DNA of 64,000 bases from Zerene cesonia (GCF_012273895.1 NC_052114.1:8351927-8415926); one strand, 5' to 3'. Numbered from the stretch's first letter, positions 13,541-26,500 are shown. Made by a program: numbers and translations. The notes: a model not told the origin generated them from the sequence alone.

Positions 13541-15321
13541 TTGCTGGATCTGACGATATGAAGGCGGTGGAGTTTTTGATAAAAATCATTAATAAGCATA
13601 TAAAAACACTTAGTACTTTAAAATCGAATGCCAACTTCAAACCAAAAACATTTAATCGACGTATTGTGGTTTACTTATAAAAATTCACGCCTGTCACACG
13701 TGTGCCCTCCTCAACGTAGGTTTTATTTATTGATGAGGAATTTAATGCATAATATGCAATTTTATTAGCAGTACAGGGTCTTTAGTGAAGATTAGATAAT
13801 AAACGGACAAGGTGAAAATGTAGAAACATTTACCTGTTGCTATTTATTGGTTTTTAAACGGGAGGGCAAATAGTCAGCGCATAAATTTAGTGAATGTTCG
13901 AGAAAGGCTAAGTAAGAATATGGCAGGAATAATTAAACCAAAAGAAAAATAACAATAGCACTCCTGGAGTAGTCTTTTTGTATAGAATTATGCATAATGC
14001 TTCAACTCAGGACTCTCCAGGGCGTTAATCGACACACAGATACATACTAAAACACTCTTCAGTCTTATGTTAGTAAATTAAAAATGCCTAATTTCAATTG
14101 ATTGATCAAATTAGCCTTTCAAAAACCAAGTTAGCTTGTATCATAATTTTATACCTTATTTTGTACATGACATTTATTCGGTGACAAAATACATCACTGA
14201 CAAATTAGCTCTTGTACAAAGATGCTTTAAAATCCTCATTTACATATTAAACAATCTAACTTTTATAAATAAATATAGGTAATATACATCAAAAATATTA
14301 TCGAATAGTGATCCAATAATAATCTTTACGAAACTTCGACCTCAACTGTCAATGAAAGACATATTTTATGCATCCGTTGCATTTTTTACACAAGGCAAAA
14401 TGAATAAGCGCCAAAAAGATGTTTTTATGTTATGTTAAAAAACGGGTAAGTCACATGACAATAATCGTGCCCGCCCACGATGTGTCGCTAAACTCCCAAT
14501 AAAACATTATTGGCATGCCAATTTTAAGCGAAATCACGTAAAATATGTCTCTCCAATATGTTTTTCATAAAAAGTGGCCAGTCGTCTGAATTTAAAGGCT
14601 CTTTCAATTAATGAGCATAACATAATTCCTCTCAACTACACCACTTCCGGAGACAATAGAGACGAAGAGAGAAAAAAGACGAAACATAAGAAACTATTTA
14701 CGCCAAGCAAAACTCATTATTTACTTTACAAAAATATCATATTACTAATCTATAGATGAGATTGGATCCGAGGATAGAAAACGAAACACCGAATGAACAA
14801 AACCATTGACAATTAACAAAAATCGTGCTAATTGCTACAGTAATGACATCGACTTAAAAAAATACAGTACGAGCTTACAAAAAAAAATACACACAGAGCA
14901 AAGAAAATATTAACAAACCACTACGTAATCAAACAAAAGTGCTTTTTAAATCCTCAAACGTTGAAGAATTTTCACGTGACTGTGACATCAGAGAGATCAC
15001 GCAAGCTAATTCGTGTCTCCGATAATATTCTTGTTGACATAATCTATATGCCTGGTGGCACTTCCCATTTACCAATTAGATATTGCATATCGGGTTACCG
15101 TGACGTCTTAAAGCAGTAGGTTCTAGTTCCAGTATGGGAAAATGATGGTGGCTAGACCACCTCTATAGCTGGCTTTATTCGCACTGGAATTACTCCTGCT
15201 TCATCGCACATTACCCCTCCCCCCAGACCAGTTTAAAAGAGATTTAAATTATTACCTCTAATATTTATTATGATCACTACTACTCATAGGTATGTAAGAA
15301 TACTGTGTCTTTTCCTCTCAG

Positions 15322-15615
15322 ATCATAAAACTTTGTTTTATGATTATGGGAGTGATAACTCGCAGAGGTACCACTCCCCCTTCTATGGGGGAGTCGGCGT
15401 GAAATAGTGGCATGAGAATGCCACTGTTTCGTACAGTGATTGCGGAAGGCGAAGGCCCGTGTTTGCCTTACCTTTACCAGTCCTCTCCTTTCTGCCCGTG
15501 ATCCCTTATCTTTTACAGCTGGCAATACCGCCGCCCACTACGTCCCAATAGCGGCGCGGCGGCGATAGCGCTTTCCATCAGGCGACCCACAAGATCCTTT
15601 ACCGACTATAACATA
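15322..15615 (-). mobile_element. Family B retroelement fragment
   Basis: Contains a GCGCTTTCCATCAGGCGACC tail, CCGACTATAACATAATAA and the palindromic CACTCCCCC/GGGGGAGTCG block; related to 17583-17935 and 43040-43212. Confidence 0.55.
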
Positions 15616-16935
15616 ATAAGGACGGTGTAAATATACTTTTAATTAAATAATGCGGGTTATTTTAAAATTTCACCCACCTAATTTCGATGCATCTCAATCG
15701 ATACGTGCATTAAGTATATCAACAATTAAAGATATGGTATCTTAAGTAGGATAAAAACAACACCAAATCAACATGACTCTAAACGGTTATCATATTTGCA
15801 TATAGTAACATGAAATTTGCAAACAATATCATTATCAAAACCCCTAATGTCCTGGCTATTAAACTGATATGCGACGATAAATTTGTCATTGTTTTGAATT
15901 GAAATGATGAAGGAAAGAAATGTTTCGTCCGATTAAATGATATTGGTATAACAGAATTACGTTGATTTGTAAAACATTATTAACTTTCTTTATCATTCTC
16001 TGTTACTGTCATTGCCATATTTAATTTGTACGTTTCCTTAAATCGACAGACGGTTTCCTTTAATCACGCAGACGGTGCCGCAGGCCGAATACGATATAGG
16101 TAATATTTTACGTTGCTTTCTAAAAATAACTTTTCTTCCTCTGTAGATATCTCTATCTATTATAATATTATAATTTATACACTTTTGTTTTATAGTACTT
16201 ATAATAATTTATATAAAAGCATGATAAGTGTGCCATAAATGAATAAATTTATACCATAAGTCAAAATAAAAATGTCACATAAAAAGTACCTACACCCAAA
16301 ATACATGAGACACAAAACGCCAAGCTATTTATATTTTTTGATGTATTCTTAAGTCTCTCTCTGTTATAGGAATTTCTACTGCTAGAAGTAACCCTATTTC
16401 GATGAATTTAATTTTTAAGATGATTTCACATTTCATTAAATGACGATTGCAATAGGTAATGTTTATCCTTTTAACTGTAATTACTTCGTACGTTAATTGC
16501 TCACAAACGTTAAAATTATCAAACTAATTCACTCTAAAAAAACCTTAAATCTCAGTTGACGCAGGAATCCATTCGCATTTTAACACACGAACGATAAGAC
16601 CGGTATCATTTAACTATTTATCATCCGAACAGGATAGCCGTCACATGATTGCTTTGTTTGCTAAATAATAAACATTATCTTTATTACTGCTCATAAACGA
16701 GCAAACATTGCACTATTGATTAAATAAGTACGGGTAGCGATCACCTGTCTATGGGGCTCGTGGTGCATGAATTGGACATGACTATTTGTTTGATGTTTGT
16801 CTATAAGTTTGTAATCTTCGAAAACATCGATCAAATAAGAGAAACGATTAAGATCGTGCCATTATACAAAACATATGCGAATGCGGCGGTTGCAAGGAAT
16901 AAATTAACTTTTAATTTTTTCTACTCATACACCGC

Positions 16936-17056
16936 TGCTCTAATCGGTAAAGGCATCGTGAGGAAACTGGCATGTCCAAGAATTAAAAGTTCGATGAAAT
17001 GTGGCGTCTACCAACCCGGAATTGGCCAGCGTGGTGGATTATGGCCAGAACCTTAA
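16936..17056 (+). mobile_element. SINE family S2, partial
   Basis: GGCATCGTGAGGAAACTGGC, ATGTCCAAGAATTAAAAG and GGCCAGCGTGGTGGATTATG match the body of 58640-58945 in reverse complement. Confidence 0.7.
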
Positions 17057-17209
17057 TAAGTGGCCTGTGTACCTACAAAACATTCAATCTTCAACCACAC
17101 CTCTCATTACTATTTATCAAAAATTCAAGTAAAATAGCATAGAGATCTATCTACTACTGTTTCATTCTCTACAGAGTGAACAATCTACTATTTTCCAGAA
17201 CTTACGTTC

Positions 17210-17441
17210 CTACAGTCTCATTGTAACAGCCATACCACCATCTACTTCATGAGTAAGACGCGTAATCTTCGCTCTCGGGTCAGATTTTCTTGTTAACCTT
17301 GGACCAAACTTTCTTGCATACTCATCCTCTGCTGTACCTTCAGGTAAACCACTCTGTGGTTCAACTGTTTCATTTCTTAAGCCATCATTGGGAGCTTTGT
17401 TCAGAACATCGCTCGGACGTCTTTTATGTAATCTGTAGCTC
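17210..17441 (-). CDS. Candidate third last exon of cystinosin, or terminal exon of an unknown gene
   Basis: An open frame with clearly coding-like composition, ending at TAG (17212-17210). A possible acceptor (GTGATGTTTACAG) at 17443-17442 would join it to cystinosin exon 7 in the same phase (AG|G, Arg). That would give a 76-residue basic/polar tail beginning SYRLHKRRPSDVLNK and a protein of 460 residues. The acceptor has a weak pyrimidine tract, and a chance phase match has odds of about one in three. The frame also stays open upstream to an ATG at 17467 (85 residues), so a small intronless gene or a retrocopy of an exon is an alternative. I do not recognise the peptide. Confidence 0.35.
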
Positions 17442-17582
17442 CTGTAAACATCACATGCTTTCAACATAAATGTATATTACTTCATTTAACTAGTCTTGAT
17501 TTTTTTTTTCTAAAGATTAGTGTGATTTTATAAAAACTTGACCAGGAGCAATATTAACAAACAAATAACAAACGAGTTTCTT

Positions 17583-17935
17583 TTTTGTGCCATCGTCGGC
17601 AATGGAGCTGGTGGGTCGTCTTGTTGAAAAAGCTTCCACCGCCTTTGAACATTTGGAGAAGCGCAAGGTCGATTGCAGATCTTACGTCTATGCAAATGGA
17701 TTGCCGACTCTGAATTGGAGAGGAATTAAGAAAGGTATAGAGGAAATCGTTTGATTAAATTGGTATAAAGGAAAGGACTGAGAAGGGTAAGGAATAGGAT
17801 ATGGGCCTCCGGCTCCCCCACTCACTGAATGAAACACAGGAACATGCTATTATTTCACGCTGGTTTTCTGTGGGGGTGTGGTACTTCCCCGGTGCGAGCT
17901 GACCTAATTCGTGCCGAAGCGTGCTCGACACCCAC
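17583..17935 (+). mobile_element. Family B retroelement fragment
   Basis: CGGCAATGGAGCTGGTGGG, GAACATTTGGAGAAGCGCAA and GGTCGATTGCAGATCTTACG match the reverse complement of 43040-43212, followed by the block CTATTATTTCACGCTGG. Confidence 0.65.
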
Positions 17936-19571
17936 TTATAAATTTATTACTAATAGTTATAACTGCATATCTATTAATAAGAGACGAGGTTCAAATGAAA
18001 AACAAAATAGCTGTCGAAAATTTATTCAATACCATAAATGTTATATCACAATACAGTAACTTTGGGAACAATCGTCTTACTACATTACATTACGTTTAAT
18101 TATAAAAGGTGAGTAAAAACAATCTGATAACACTACGATGTGACGCATAGTCTAACCCTAGATCGTGCTGGTGAGAAATATCTAGTCTAGACTAGACATT
18201 AACTAGACAAAACAGGTATACTGTTATGTCCTGGTGGCTTCACTCGATCGATCTAAGACTAAAAAGGGTTTAAATTATGAATGTTTATTGGACCCAGAAA
18301 CTATGGTAGCTTTACGGCCTTTGTAACTGTTTTTTTATGCCTATTGCTATTTGTGAATCTTTAGAAAATAAGTAAATAGTTGGGTATATATATAGTACAT
18401 GTGTGAAATACTAGAAGTATATACATGATTGTTTCTGGATTATGATTATTTGTAACATGCCACTACGATACTGGGTTACTGATAGAATTGATTTTCTTAC
18501 AAAGATAATTTTGGATTACAATATTATATTTTAAAGAATATTTAAGAATATACTATGTCTTTATAAAAACTTTATCATAGTGTTATAGTAAAACAGAAAA
18601 ATATAGAACGTATGGCAACCACTGAGTTCTACATTCGTGGTTTAATATAAGATGTAATATCAGAATATATATTTCATAATTCTCACGTAATTAAAACTAA
18701 TATATTTATAATGCGGAGGATACATAAGGGAGAAAAAACTGTCATGCTATTATTTTTGTGTTATTTCTGAGGTTATTCATGTCTTTACATGCCATCTTAT
18801 TTGACATTGCATCGATGCATAACGCGTCGAAATAATTAAAAGAGTATGTTCAATTTATATAGACTAAAAGCGCATCAACATATGGAATAATACTTGAACC
18901 TTATTCACCCATACAAAATACATATTATGATTGAAAATATTATACAGTCACTTGCAACATTAAAAGAATAATCATTATTGTAACCCATTCATAAAGAGCA
19001 CATATTATGAGTATATATTTTAAATAAATGGAAAGTAATATAGAATAAAAATACTTATACAATCACTTTTCGTTTCTATCATTTGGTAGTTTCTTATCTA
19101 TGTAGACTTTAATAACCGTCCCTTAAAACTAACAAAATAAAATAATTTCCCATTAATCAATTAAATTATGAATAAAAAATTATACATCTTTTTTTATTGC
19201 TTCAACTTATTGCTACAAATAATAGTTAGGCGACGTCGCATCGTTGTCGAACTTACTCACTTGACGACGGTTTGGCAACGTCGCTAAATTTGGACATATT
19301 ACTTGGCCACGTGGCTGGCAACGTCGCCACGGCGACTTAGTGAGCTAGAGCTCTGAAATATTAGCTTTTTCCCCCTTTCATTGACATTATAAGCAAAATT
19401 GAATTGTTTTTCAAATATTTTCCGTTACATTTCACTACACTATCACATGCCTTCAATATACGTTCACATGAAGCACAAAAAAGTCACTAGTCATTTCAGT
19501 CGGCATTTTTTTACTTCCACTTTTATCGTCTTTTATAATCAGCTTTGCCTTTATAGATATTCTCCAGAGTT

Positions 19572-19581
19572 TTTATTTATT
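19572..19581 (-). terminator. Overlapping AATAAA signals, cystinosin isoform B
   Basis: Two overlapping AATAAA hexamers on the minus strand, about 360 bases after the isoform B stop codon, suggest a genuine 3' end there. Confidence 0.4.
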
Positions 19582-19936
19582 TAGTTATTAACACTGTAAA
19601 TATGTTTGGTATAGAAACCAGCGCCATCTATCGTTAAGTTTCTTTGTTCTTACTTTTTGTACTGTTAAATATTCAGCATCCAATCGAAATCACTCTTTAT
19701 AACAATAAAACAAATTTACATCAAGGTGGATCTCATCGAATTACACCACCGCAAGGAACCTTATCCCGAGGATGATTCCTAAAGAAAACATGTCTGCATT
19801 TCTGTTATATACCCACACCATTCAAGATTCTCAGTATATATCCCTTCCACTTTTCACGTCATTATTTCATTTTTCTCGAGTTTGATCTCGATGTATCAAC
19901 CAACACCAGTCAAGTTCTCGGGGTACGCATTATTTG

Positions 19937-20051
19937 CTAGGCCGGAGCTCCTTGATAAGGTTCCGACTCTTGGTTATTGAACCCGTCGTCATTTTCTTCT
20001 AGATCGTCTGACGCGTATGACGTTCCTGGTAGAAGGATGTACCGGGCCTCC
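19937..20051 (-). CDS. Ctns: Alternative last coding exon of cystinosin (isoform B)
   Basis: Preceded by a good pyrimidine-rich acceptor (TTGATTTATTTTTCAG). It enters in exactly the phase left by exon 7 (AG|G gives Arg 384, as in isoform A) and stays open for 37 codons to a TAG. The predicted protein is 421 residues. The tail starts EARYILLPGTSYASDD and is acidic and polar afterwards. YILL directly after the last membrane helix fits a YxxPhi sorting motif. An overlapping pair of AATAAA signals lies about 360 bases downstream. The coding-like composition contrasts with the AT-rich surroundings. It lies about 6.4 kb beyond exon 7, across both assembly gaps. Membership of cystinosin is inferred from phase, strand and lack of another host gene. 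Confidence 0.62.
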
Positions 20052-20863
20052 CTGAAAAATAAATCAATAATTGTGAGCAAGGGTGAATAATATTATATTA
20101 ACTACAGTTGTTATATACATAATATTATATTCTCAAAAGAATGAAAAAACATCTAAGAATGTTTTTTAATTCTATTGTTACCATTAAAAAAAAGTCAATC
20201 CCTTATACGATTCTCATCATTAGTTAAATGAAAACTCATCTACTACTATCCTATAAAACCCCAGATAAAGGGGGAACAATTTTTAATTCAATTTTATTCA
20301 GATATGACTTCATATTTAATTAATTAATTTTTCAGTTATGTTTTATTTATCAATGAGTATCAGTTTTATACATCAGCTGTAAAAGTATTTATTAAATATT
20401 AGTCGTTTCGAACAATCAACATCTTTCCGACTATCTCTATTCTGTCATCGTTTATATTTTAGCATGAATTATATTTTATTAAAAACGTATTGAAGCTGTT
20501 TCTAATACAGATCCATCTCGAAGGACCACATAGAAAAGTAAATTATAACTAATGGGTCTTTATGCCGGAGAGCAAAATTAATTCAGTGCCATTTCAGAGT
20601 GATGCATCACCATACATAAATTTATACAGTACGGATCAGTTGCTTTTGACTTATATTAGTAAGAGTTCATTCGCAAGCCGAAGAACAAATGCTTGTAATT
20701 TACTCGTAATGGGTTCTAAATAAAGTGTAGTGGATATTTATATTGTCATTGCATGTCTCTTTGTTTGAGTGATTTAAAAATAACTCTAAGTGGCGTTTCT
20801 GAATAGATAGTGTAATCACAACACACTTAGTCTATAGCCTGAAAATATGGCAGCATATTAAAT

Positions 20864-21049
20864 TAATTACTCTTTCATAAGTTATGTTTGTTTAGCTTTT
20901 ACTATAGTGATAACTGGTAAATTCACAAGACACACTTGCAGATACACGATAGTATATTTTCCAACTGGTTGAATGACTAGAAGTTTCTATTAACCCCTAT
21001 ACGACAACCCTACAAAGAAATAAAATTGCGTCCCGAGAAACGCAACCCT
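20864..21049 (+). repeat. Left copy of a sequence repeated on both sides of the first gap
   Basis: 186 bases from TAATTACTCTTTCATAAG to CGAGAAACGCAACCCT match 22069-22253, with about four substitutions and a one-base indel by eye. This copy runs into poly-T and then N. Confidence 0.9.
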
Positions 21050-21068
21050 TTTTTTTTTTTTTTTTTTT

Positions 21069-22068
21069 NNNNNNNNNNNNNNNNNNNNNNNNNNNNNNNN
21101 NNNNNNNNNNNNNNNNNNNNNNNNNNNNNNNNNNNNNNNNNNNNNNNNNNNNNNNNNNNNNNNNNNNNNNNNNNNNNNNNNNNNNNNNNNNNNNNNNNNN
21201 NNNNNNNNNNNNNNNNNNNNNNNNNNNNNNNNNNNNNNNNNNNNNNNNNNNNNNNNNNNNNNNNNNNNNNNNNNNNNNNNNNNNNNNNNNNNNNNNNNNN
21301 NNNNNNNNNNNNNNNNNNNNNNNNNNNNNNNNNNNNNNNNNNNNNNNNNNNNNNNNNNNNNNNNNNNNNNNNNNNNNNNNNNNNNNNNNNNNNNNNNNNN
21401 NNNNNNNNNNNNNNNNNNNNNNNNNNNNNNNNNNNNNNNNNNNNNNNNNNNNNNNNNNNNNNNNNNNNNNNNNNNNNNNNNNNNNNNNNNNNNNNNNNNN
21501 NNNNNNNNNNNNNNNNNNNNNNNNNNNNNNNNNNNNNNNNNNNNNNNNNNNNNNNNNNNNNNNNNNNNNNNNNNNNNNNNNNNNNNNNNNNNNNNNNNNN
21601 NNNNNNNNNNNNNNNNNNNNNNNNNNNNNNNNNNNNNNNNNNNNNNNNNNNNNNNNNNNNNNNNNNNNNNNNNNNNNNNNNNNNNNNNNNNNNNNNNNNN
21701 NNNNNNNNNNNNNNNNNNNNNNNNNNNNNNNNNNNNNNNNNNNNNNNNNNNNNNNNNNNNNNNNNNNNNNNNNNNNNNNNNNNNNNNNNNNNNNNNNNNN
21801 NNNNNNNNNNNNNNNNNNNNNNNNNNNNNNNNNNNNNNNNNNNNNNNNNNNNNNNNNNNNNNNNNNNNNNNNNNNNNNNNNNNNNNNNNNNNNNNNNNNN
21901 NNNNNNNNNNNNNNNNNNNNNNNNNNNNNNNNNNNNNNNNNNNNNNNNNNNNNNNNNNNNNNNNNNNNNNNNNNNNNNNNNNNNNNNNNNNNNNNNNNNN
22001 NNNNNNNNNNNNNNNNNNNNNNNNNNNNNNNNNNNNNNNNNNNNNNNNNNNNNNNNNNNNNNNNNNNN
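21069..22068. other. Assembly gap, exactly 1000 N
   Basis: The run is exactly 1000 N, so it is a placeholder of unknown true size. It sits in the intron before cystinosin exon 8B and is preceded by a poly-T tract of about 20 bases. Confidence 0.99.
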
Positions 22069-22253
22069 TAATTACTCTTTCATAAGTTATGTTTGTTTAG
22101 CTTTTACTATAGTGATAACTGGTAAATTCACAAGACACACTTGCAGTTAAACGATAGCATATTTTCCGACTGGTTGAATGACTAAAGTTTCTATTAACCC
22201 CTATACGACAACCCTACAAAGAAATAAAATTGCGTCCCGAGAAACGCAACCCT
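22069..22253 (+). repeat. Right copy of the gap-flanking duplicate
   Basis: It starts at the first base after the gap and ends where the left copy ends, then continues into unique sequence. About 97% identity is the sort expected between two haplotypes. Confidence 0.9.
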
Positions 22254-23076
22254 CAGTGAACTTATTAATTGACTAATGAGCGTAACGATAAACGTTAATA
22301 AAGAATAAGATAAAGGGTCTTATATCAGTGTCCCCCCCCCTCCTCCCCCTCCACGGGCTGAGCTCGTGGTACATATGTAGCCTATGTACTAGTATGTCAC
22401 TCAGTGAAGTTGCAGCTTTCTAATGGTAAAAGAATATAACTCAACATCAGTGCTATTTAATTATTTTCCAGCTGACTCTCGTAGCTAAGGTGCGAAGTGT
22501 AAAATGGACGCCTGATGACGCATAGGTTCGTGGTGTGGATACGCGAGAATGGGCGCGCACCAATCAGCGTTATTCACGCGCAGACGCACTAATTGCGAAA
22601 AATGCGTCGTTTTTTAGTTTTGTAAAGACGCTTCGTTCGTTTCGTTATCTTGTATAAATTGATCCTTAATCATATTATGTTATCTAAATCTGATGTTACT
22701 AGGGCTACTACCATAAGTTGTATCTGACGCAACACAAGTTGATGGATTGAATCTGTTTAATATTTAGTTTTATAGCATTGAAATTACTTACTATCTATTT
22801 TACAGATTCTCAAAACTACTAATATTAAAACTCATCTACTACTATTTAATAGAACTGCAGATGAAATAAATGTATATATGTTTTCAAATAATACAACAAA
22901 CTATAGGCTCTTAAATTAATACTGTATAATTATTGTATACTTAAATAGAACATATTCATTGTGTCACTTTTATTTCTTGCAATAGATGTCTTCTGAGCGA
23001 CACGTTATCAATTTTTGATAAACACTCTTTGGTAACAGGTTTTAAACGAAATAAAACAACGCAAAACAAAGATCCA

Positions 23077-23082
23077 TTTATT
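23077..23082 (-). terminator. AATAAA polyadenylation signal, cystinosin isoform A
   Basis: AATAAA on the minus strand about 450 bases after the isoform A stop codon. Placement is plausible but not proven. Confidence 0.35.
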
Positions 23083-23533
23083 GTTTTCAAAAAAACCTTT
23101 ACAATATTAAAACTCAAACTGAAACTTAATAAAGAACAAAATATACGGAATGAATCGGCAATCAGTATAATAAAAGGGTGGAAATCAAAATGCAATATAT
23201 TCACACACATTTTAATATAAAATGTGTCAAATTTCATAACAAAGTGTCAAACGATACAAACAACAACAATTTTTTTTTTTTATAAAATATTAAAAATTTT
23301 AACAACATTCCACATACTCATGTGAAAATACATTGATATAAATCAGTCTATTCAATATTGTAAAGAATTCGTCGATTAGCATAACCTAAATATAACCAAT
23401 TGCTTTAATATCACCTAGATTATAATACTTATTGTCTAAATCAAGAGTCGAATAAATGTTATTAAATTTACGGTTTGGTTTGGAGACAAATTTATAATTA
23501 TTGCTAAATTTAGTAGCCATCTTGCCGCTCCCG

Positions 23534-23576
23534 CTACGCCTTCCCGTTGAGGTCGTATTTCTTTTCGTCAGCATGC
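23534..23576 (-). CDS. Ctns: Last coding exon of cystinosin (isoform A)
   Basis: A short exon preceded by a very strong acceptor (TTTGTTTTTCTATTTTAG). It continues exon 7 in phase and adds 13 residues, HADEKKYDLNGKA, before TAG. Length and position after the seventh helix match the short cytosolic tail of vertebrate cystinosin, which ends in a tyrosine-based lysosomal signal. It contains a stop, so it is mutually exclusive with the exon at 19937-20051. Confidence 0.68.
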
Positions 23577-26500
23577 CTAAAATAGAAAAACAAATACATA
23601 TTATTTTCATTATTATTATGAAGTTAGCTAGCAAAGTGAAATTGTACTCTAATAAAGTATATTACAAAAAAAATAAACATACAATTATCTATCTTATCTA
23701 CATGCAGAAGTTAAAAAGACTTAAACTACTATATATAAATATCTTAAACTACTTCTATAAACTGTATATGAATTATATTTAAAGCAGCCAAAAACATGCC
23801 AAATCATTCTATATATGTACATGAAACTATTTTATAACAATATATTCTATATCTCCTACTATTACGCTATCTCTATCACTACTGCCATATAATTACTATA
23901 TACCTAGTCTTGCCATAAATATTGTAATAAAGAAAAAAGAAAATTGTTAACTGCAAATAACATTTATTANNNNNNNNNNNNNNNNNNNNNNNNNNNNNNN
24001 NNNNNNNNNNNNNNNNNNNNNNNNNNNNNNNNNNNNNNNNNNNNNNNNNNNNNNNNNNNNNNNNNNNNNNNNNNNNNNNNNNNNNNNNNNNNNNNNNNNN
24101 NNNNNNNNNNNNNNNNNNNNNNNNNNNNNNNNNNNNNNNNNNNNNNNNNNNNNNNNNNNNNNNNNNNNNNNNNNNNNNNNNNNNNNNNNNNNNNNNNNNN
24201 NNNNNNNNNNNNNNNNNNNNNNNNNNNNNNNNNNNNNNNNNNNNNNNNNNNNNNNNNNNNNNNNNNNNNNNNNNNNNNNNNNNNNNNNNNNNNNNNNNNN
24301 NNNNNNNNNNNNNNNNNNNNNNNNNNNNNNNNNNNNNNNNNNNNNNNNNNNNNNNNNNNNNNNNNNNNNNNNNNNNNNNNNNNNNNNNNNNNNNNNNNNN
24401 NNNNNNNNNNNNNNNNNNNNNNNNNNNNNNNNNNNNNNNNNNNNNNNNNNNNNNNNNNNNNNNNNNNNNNNNNNNNNNNNNNNNNNNNNNNNNNNNNNNN
24501 NNNNNNNNNNNNNNNNNNNNNNNNNNNNNNNNNNNNNNNNNNNNNNNNNNNNNNNNNNNNNNNNNNNNNNNNNNNNNNNNNNNNNNNNNNNNNNNNNNNN
24601 NNNNNNNNNNNNNNNNNNNNNNNNNNNNNNNNNNNNNNNNNNNNNNNNNNNNNNNNNNNNNNNNNNNNNNNNNNNNNNNNNNNNNNNNNNNNNNNNNNNN
24701 NNNNNNNNNNNNNNNNNNNNNNNNNNNNNNNNNNNNNNNNNNNNNNNNNNNNNNNNNNNNNNNNNNNNNNNNNNNNNNNNNNNNNNNNNNNNNNNNNNNN
24801 NNNNNNNNNNNNNNNNNNNNNNNNNNNNNNNNNNNNNNNNNNNNNNNNNNNNNNNNNNNNNNNNNNNNNNNNNNNNNNNNNNNNNNNNNNNNNNNNNNNN
24901 NNNNNNNNNNNNNNNNNNNNNNNNNNNNNNNNNNNNNNNNNNNNNNNNNNNNNNNNNNNNNNNNNNNNNAGATTCGAAATTCAAATGTAATATTTTTTTA
25001 TAATTAAGTGTAACAGTATTTATGGCCAGACTAAGTATAATAATATATTATCAAGCCTTAAAACAAGTTATACATAATGTTTAAAAATTTAATTTAAAAA
25101 ACGTTTTTATATACCGTTACAGCTACAAACCACGGAAATATATTCTCCATTGATTACCGTGTTTCATACATACCAGTCTTCAATCAAAAACTCCCCACTG
25201 CCCATCGTATGTTGAAAATCCTCACTCTCCACCACAACATACTCTTTGTTTGTTCTGAAATTGTTCGTGAAAAGCGTTTAATTTCCTTGTTCCCGTTTCG
25301 TTCGTCCCAAAAGCGACTCTAAGTCTGCACCCCTAAAGCACATATTATTGGCGATTTCTTATGGTGTCCTTTTGATTGTTGAATGAGGCTTGATCCCGAA
25401 GCGAAGTACTGCGACATGAAATGGCGGCAGATTGCACCCGAGTATCAAACACATACATAATTAGCTAATATAACCTTCCATCATCGCAAGATATTCTGGC
25501 TTTCTCTAACTATTCTATTTCGAATACATCTAAATTATTAAAGCACAGACACCAAACACACACAACATGTAAAATATTTACAGGAATCAAGCAATATTTG
25601 ATAAAAAAATTACACGAATAGTAATTATTGGTTAATGATATACTTCCTGTAGTAATATTTTTTAAGTCAATAATTTTTTCATTCACACATTTTCTCTGAA
25701 TAGTTTTTTGTTCTCCAATCGCATCATGGGTACTCATCTGGTTTTTATTTTATCGAAGTGATAACTTTTAATGGTCGGTAAACCGCTTTGTTACGTAACG
25801 CGTTACGGTCTATCTGGTTTCTCATTCTCTCTCGCATACGGTAACGGTAGGCAGGTTCCTCTCTGTCTAACCAATAGCGACTCATCTCGCTCGAACACTG
25901 AGCGGTTTTTACCACAAAATATGTGGCTCTTTAAGTTACTAATAACCAGTTATAAGGTCACATTCTAAAAATTGATTTCCTTTTGTTTTAATTCCATTCG
26001 GCGTTTTATTCTAGAATGCTCCTGTTTCTTAATTTTCCCTTGCGTATTTGTCAGTCAGTCTTCCATATTTTTTTCTTTTCAAGTAGATTCCAATAAATTT
26101 CGCATCTTACACATATGTAAGTATAAGTAACATATGTAAATCATAATTTCACGCACATTAAACTCACATTTCCCAAAGCACAACGACCACAAAGTACAAA
26201 CACAATGTTAATTCCCATGAACAAATAGCCCCAAAAAAAGTTAATCCAAAGACACCAGAGAACACAATAGAAGAAAAGTTATTTTTTTATCAAAATTATT
26301 AAGAGTCATTTATATTTTTTTAGCAAATCACTTTAGGTTAGTTTACTTCACTTCCTATTGTTTAGGAGTGGGTAAAGAACTTCAAAAATAACAGGGTATT
26401 GCGACACTATTCGATGAAAAACTTAAGTTACAGCGTCACCAAGTATTAGTGGGCCACAAAAGGCGATCAAAGATCCTGCCCTTCCGAACATAACACATAC

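Larger units (their letters stand above)
1..16935. other. Left flank: no supported gene, repeat-rich AT DNA
   Basis: Apart from the repeats listed separately, I see only short chance open frames with AT-driven composition and no paired splice signals supporting an exon chain. Much of 3.4-5.8 kb and 13.7-15.0 kb shows no recognisable structure. Confidence 0.6.

Noticed and set aside
16751..17056. 101-residue open frame
   Set aside because: Its second half is an S2 SINE fragment and the first half has AT-driven composition.
21026..22150. Long plus-strand open frame across the first gap
   Set aside because: It is open only because N codons are read as X; the real residues at its ends are few and repeat-derived.
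23944..24990. Long open frames on both strands across the second gap
   Set aside because: They are almost entirely N.
25345..25408. Another in-phase candidate last exon for cystinosin (STSLRDQASFNNQ...)
   Set aside because: The acceptor is weak, the Arg after helix 7 would become Ser, and the tail has no sorting-like motif. Two better exons exist.
26467..26500. Read-through of cystinosin exon 7 into the intron, giving a ten-residue tail
   Set aside because: There is a good GT donor at 26500, and the tail (YVLCSEGQDL) has no family resemblance. Intron retention cannot be excluded.
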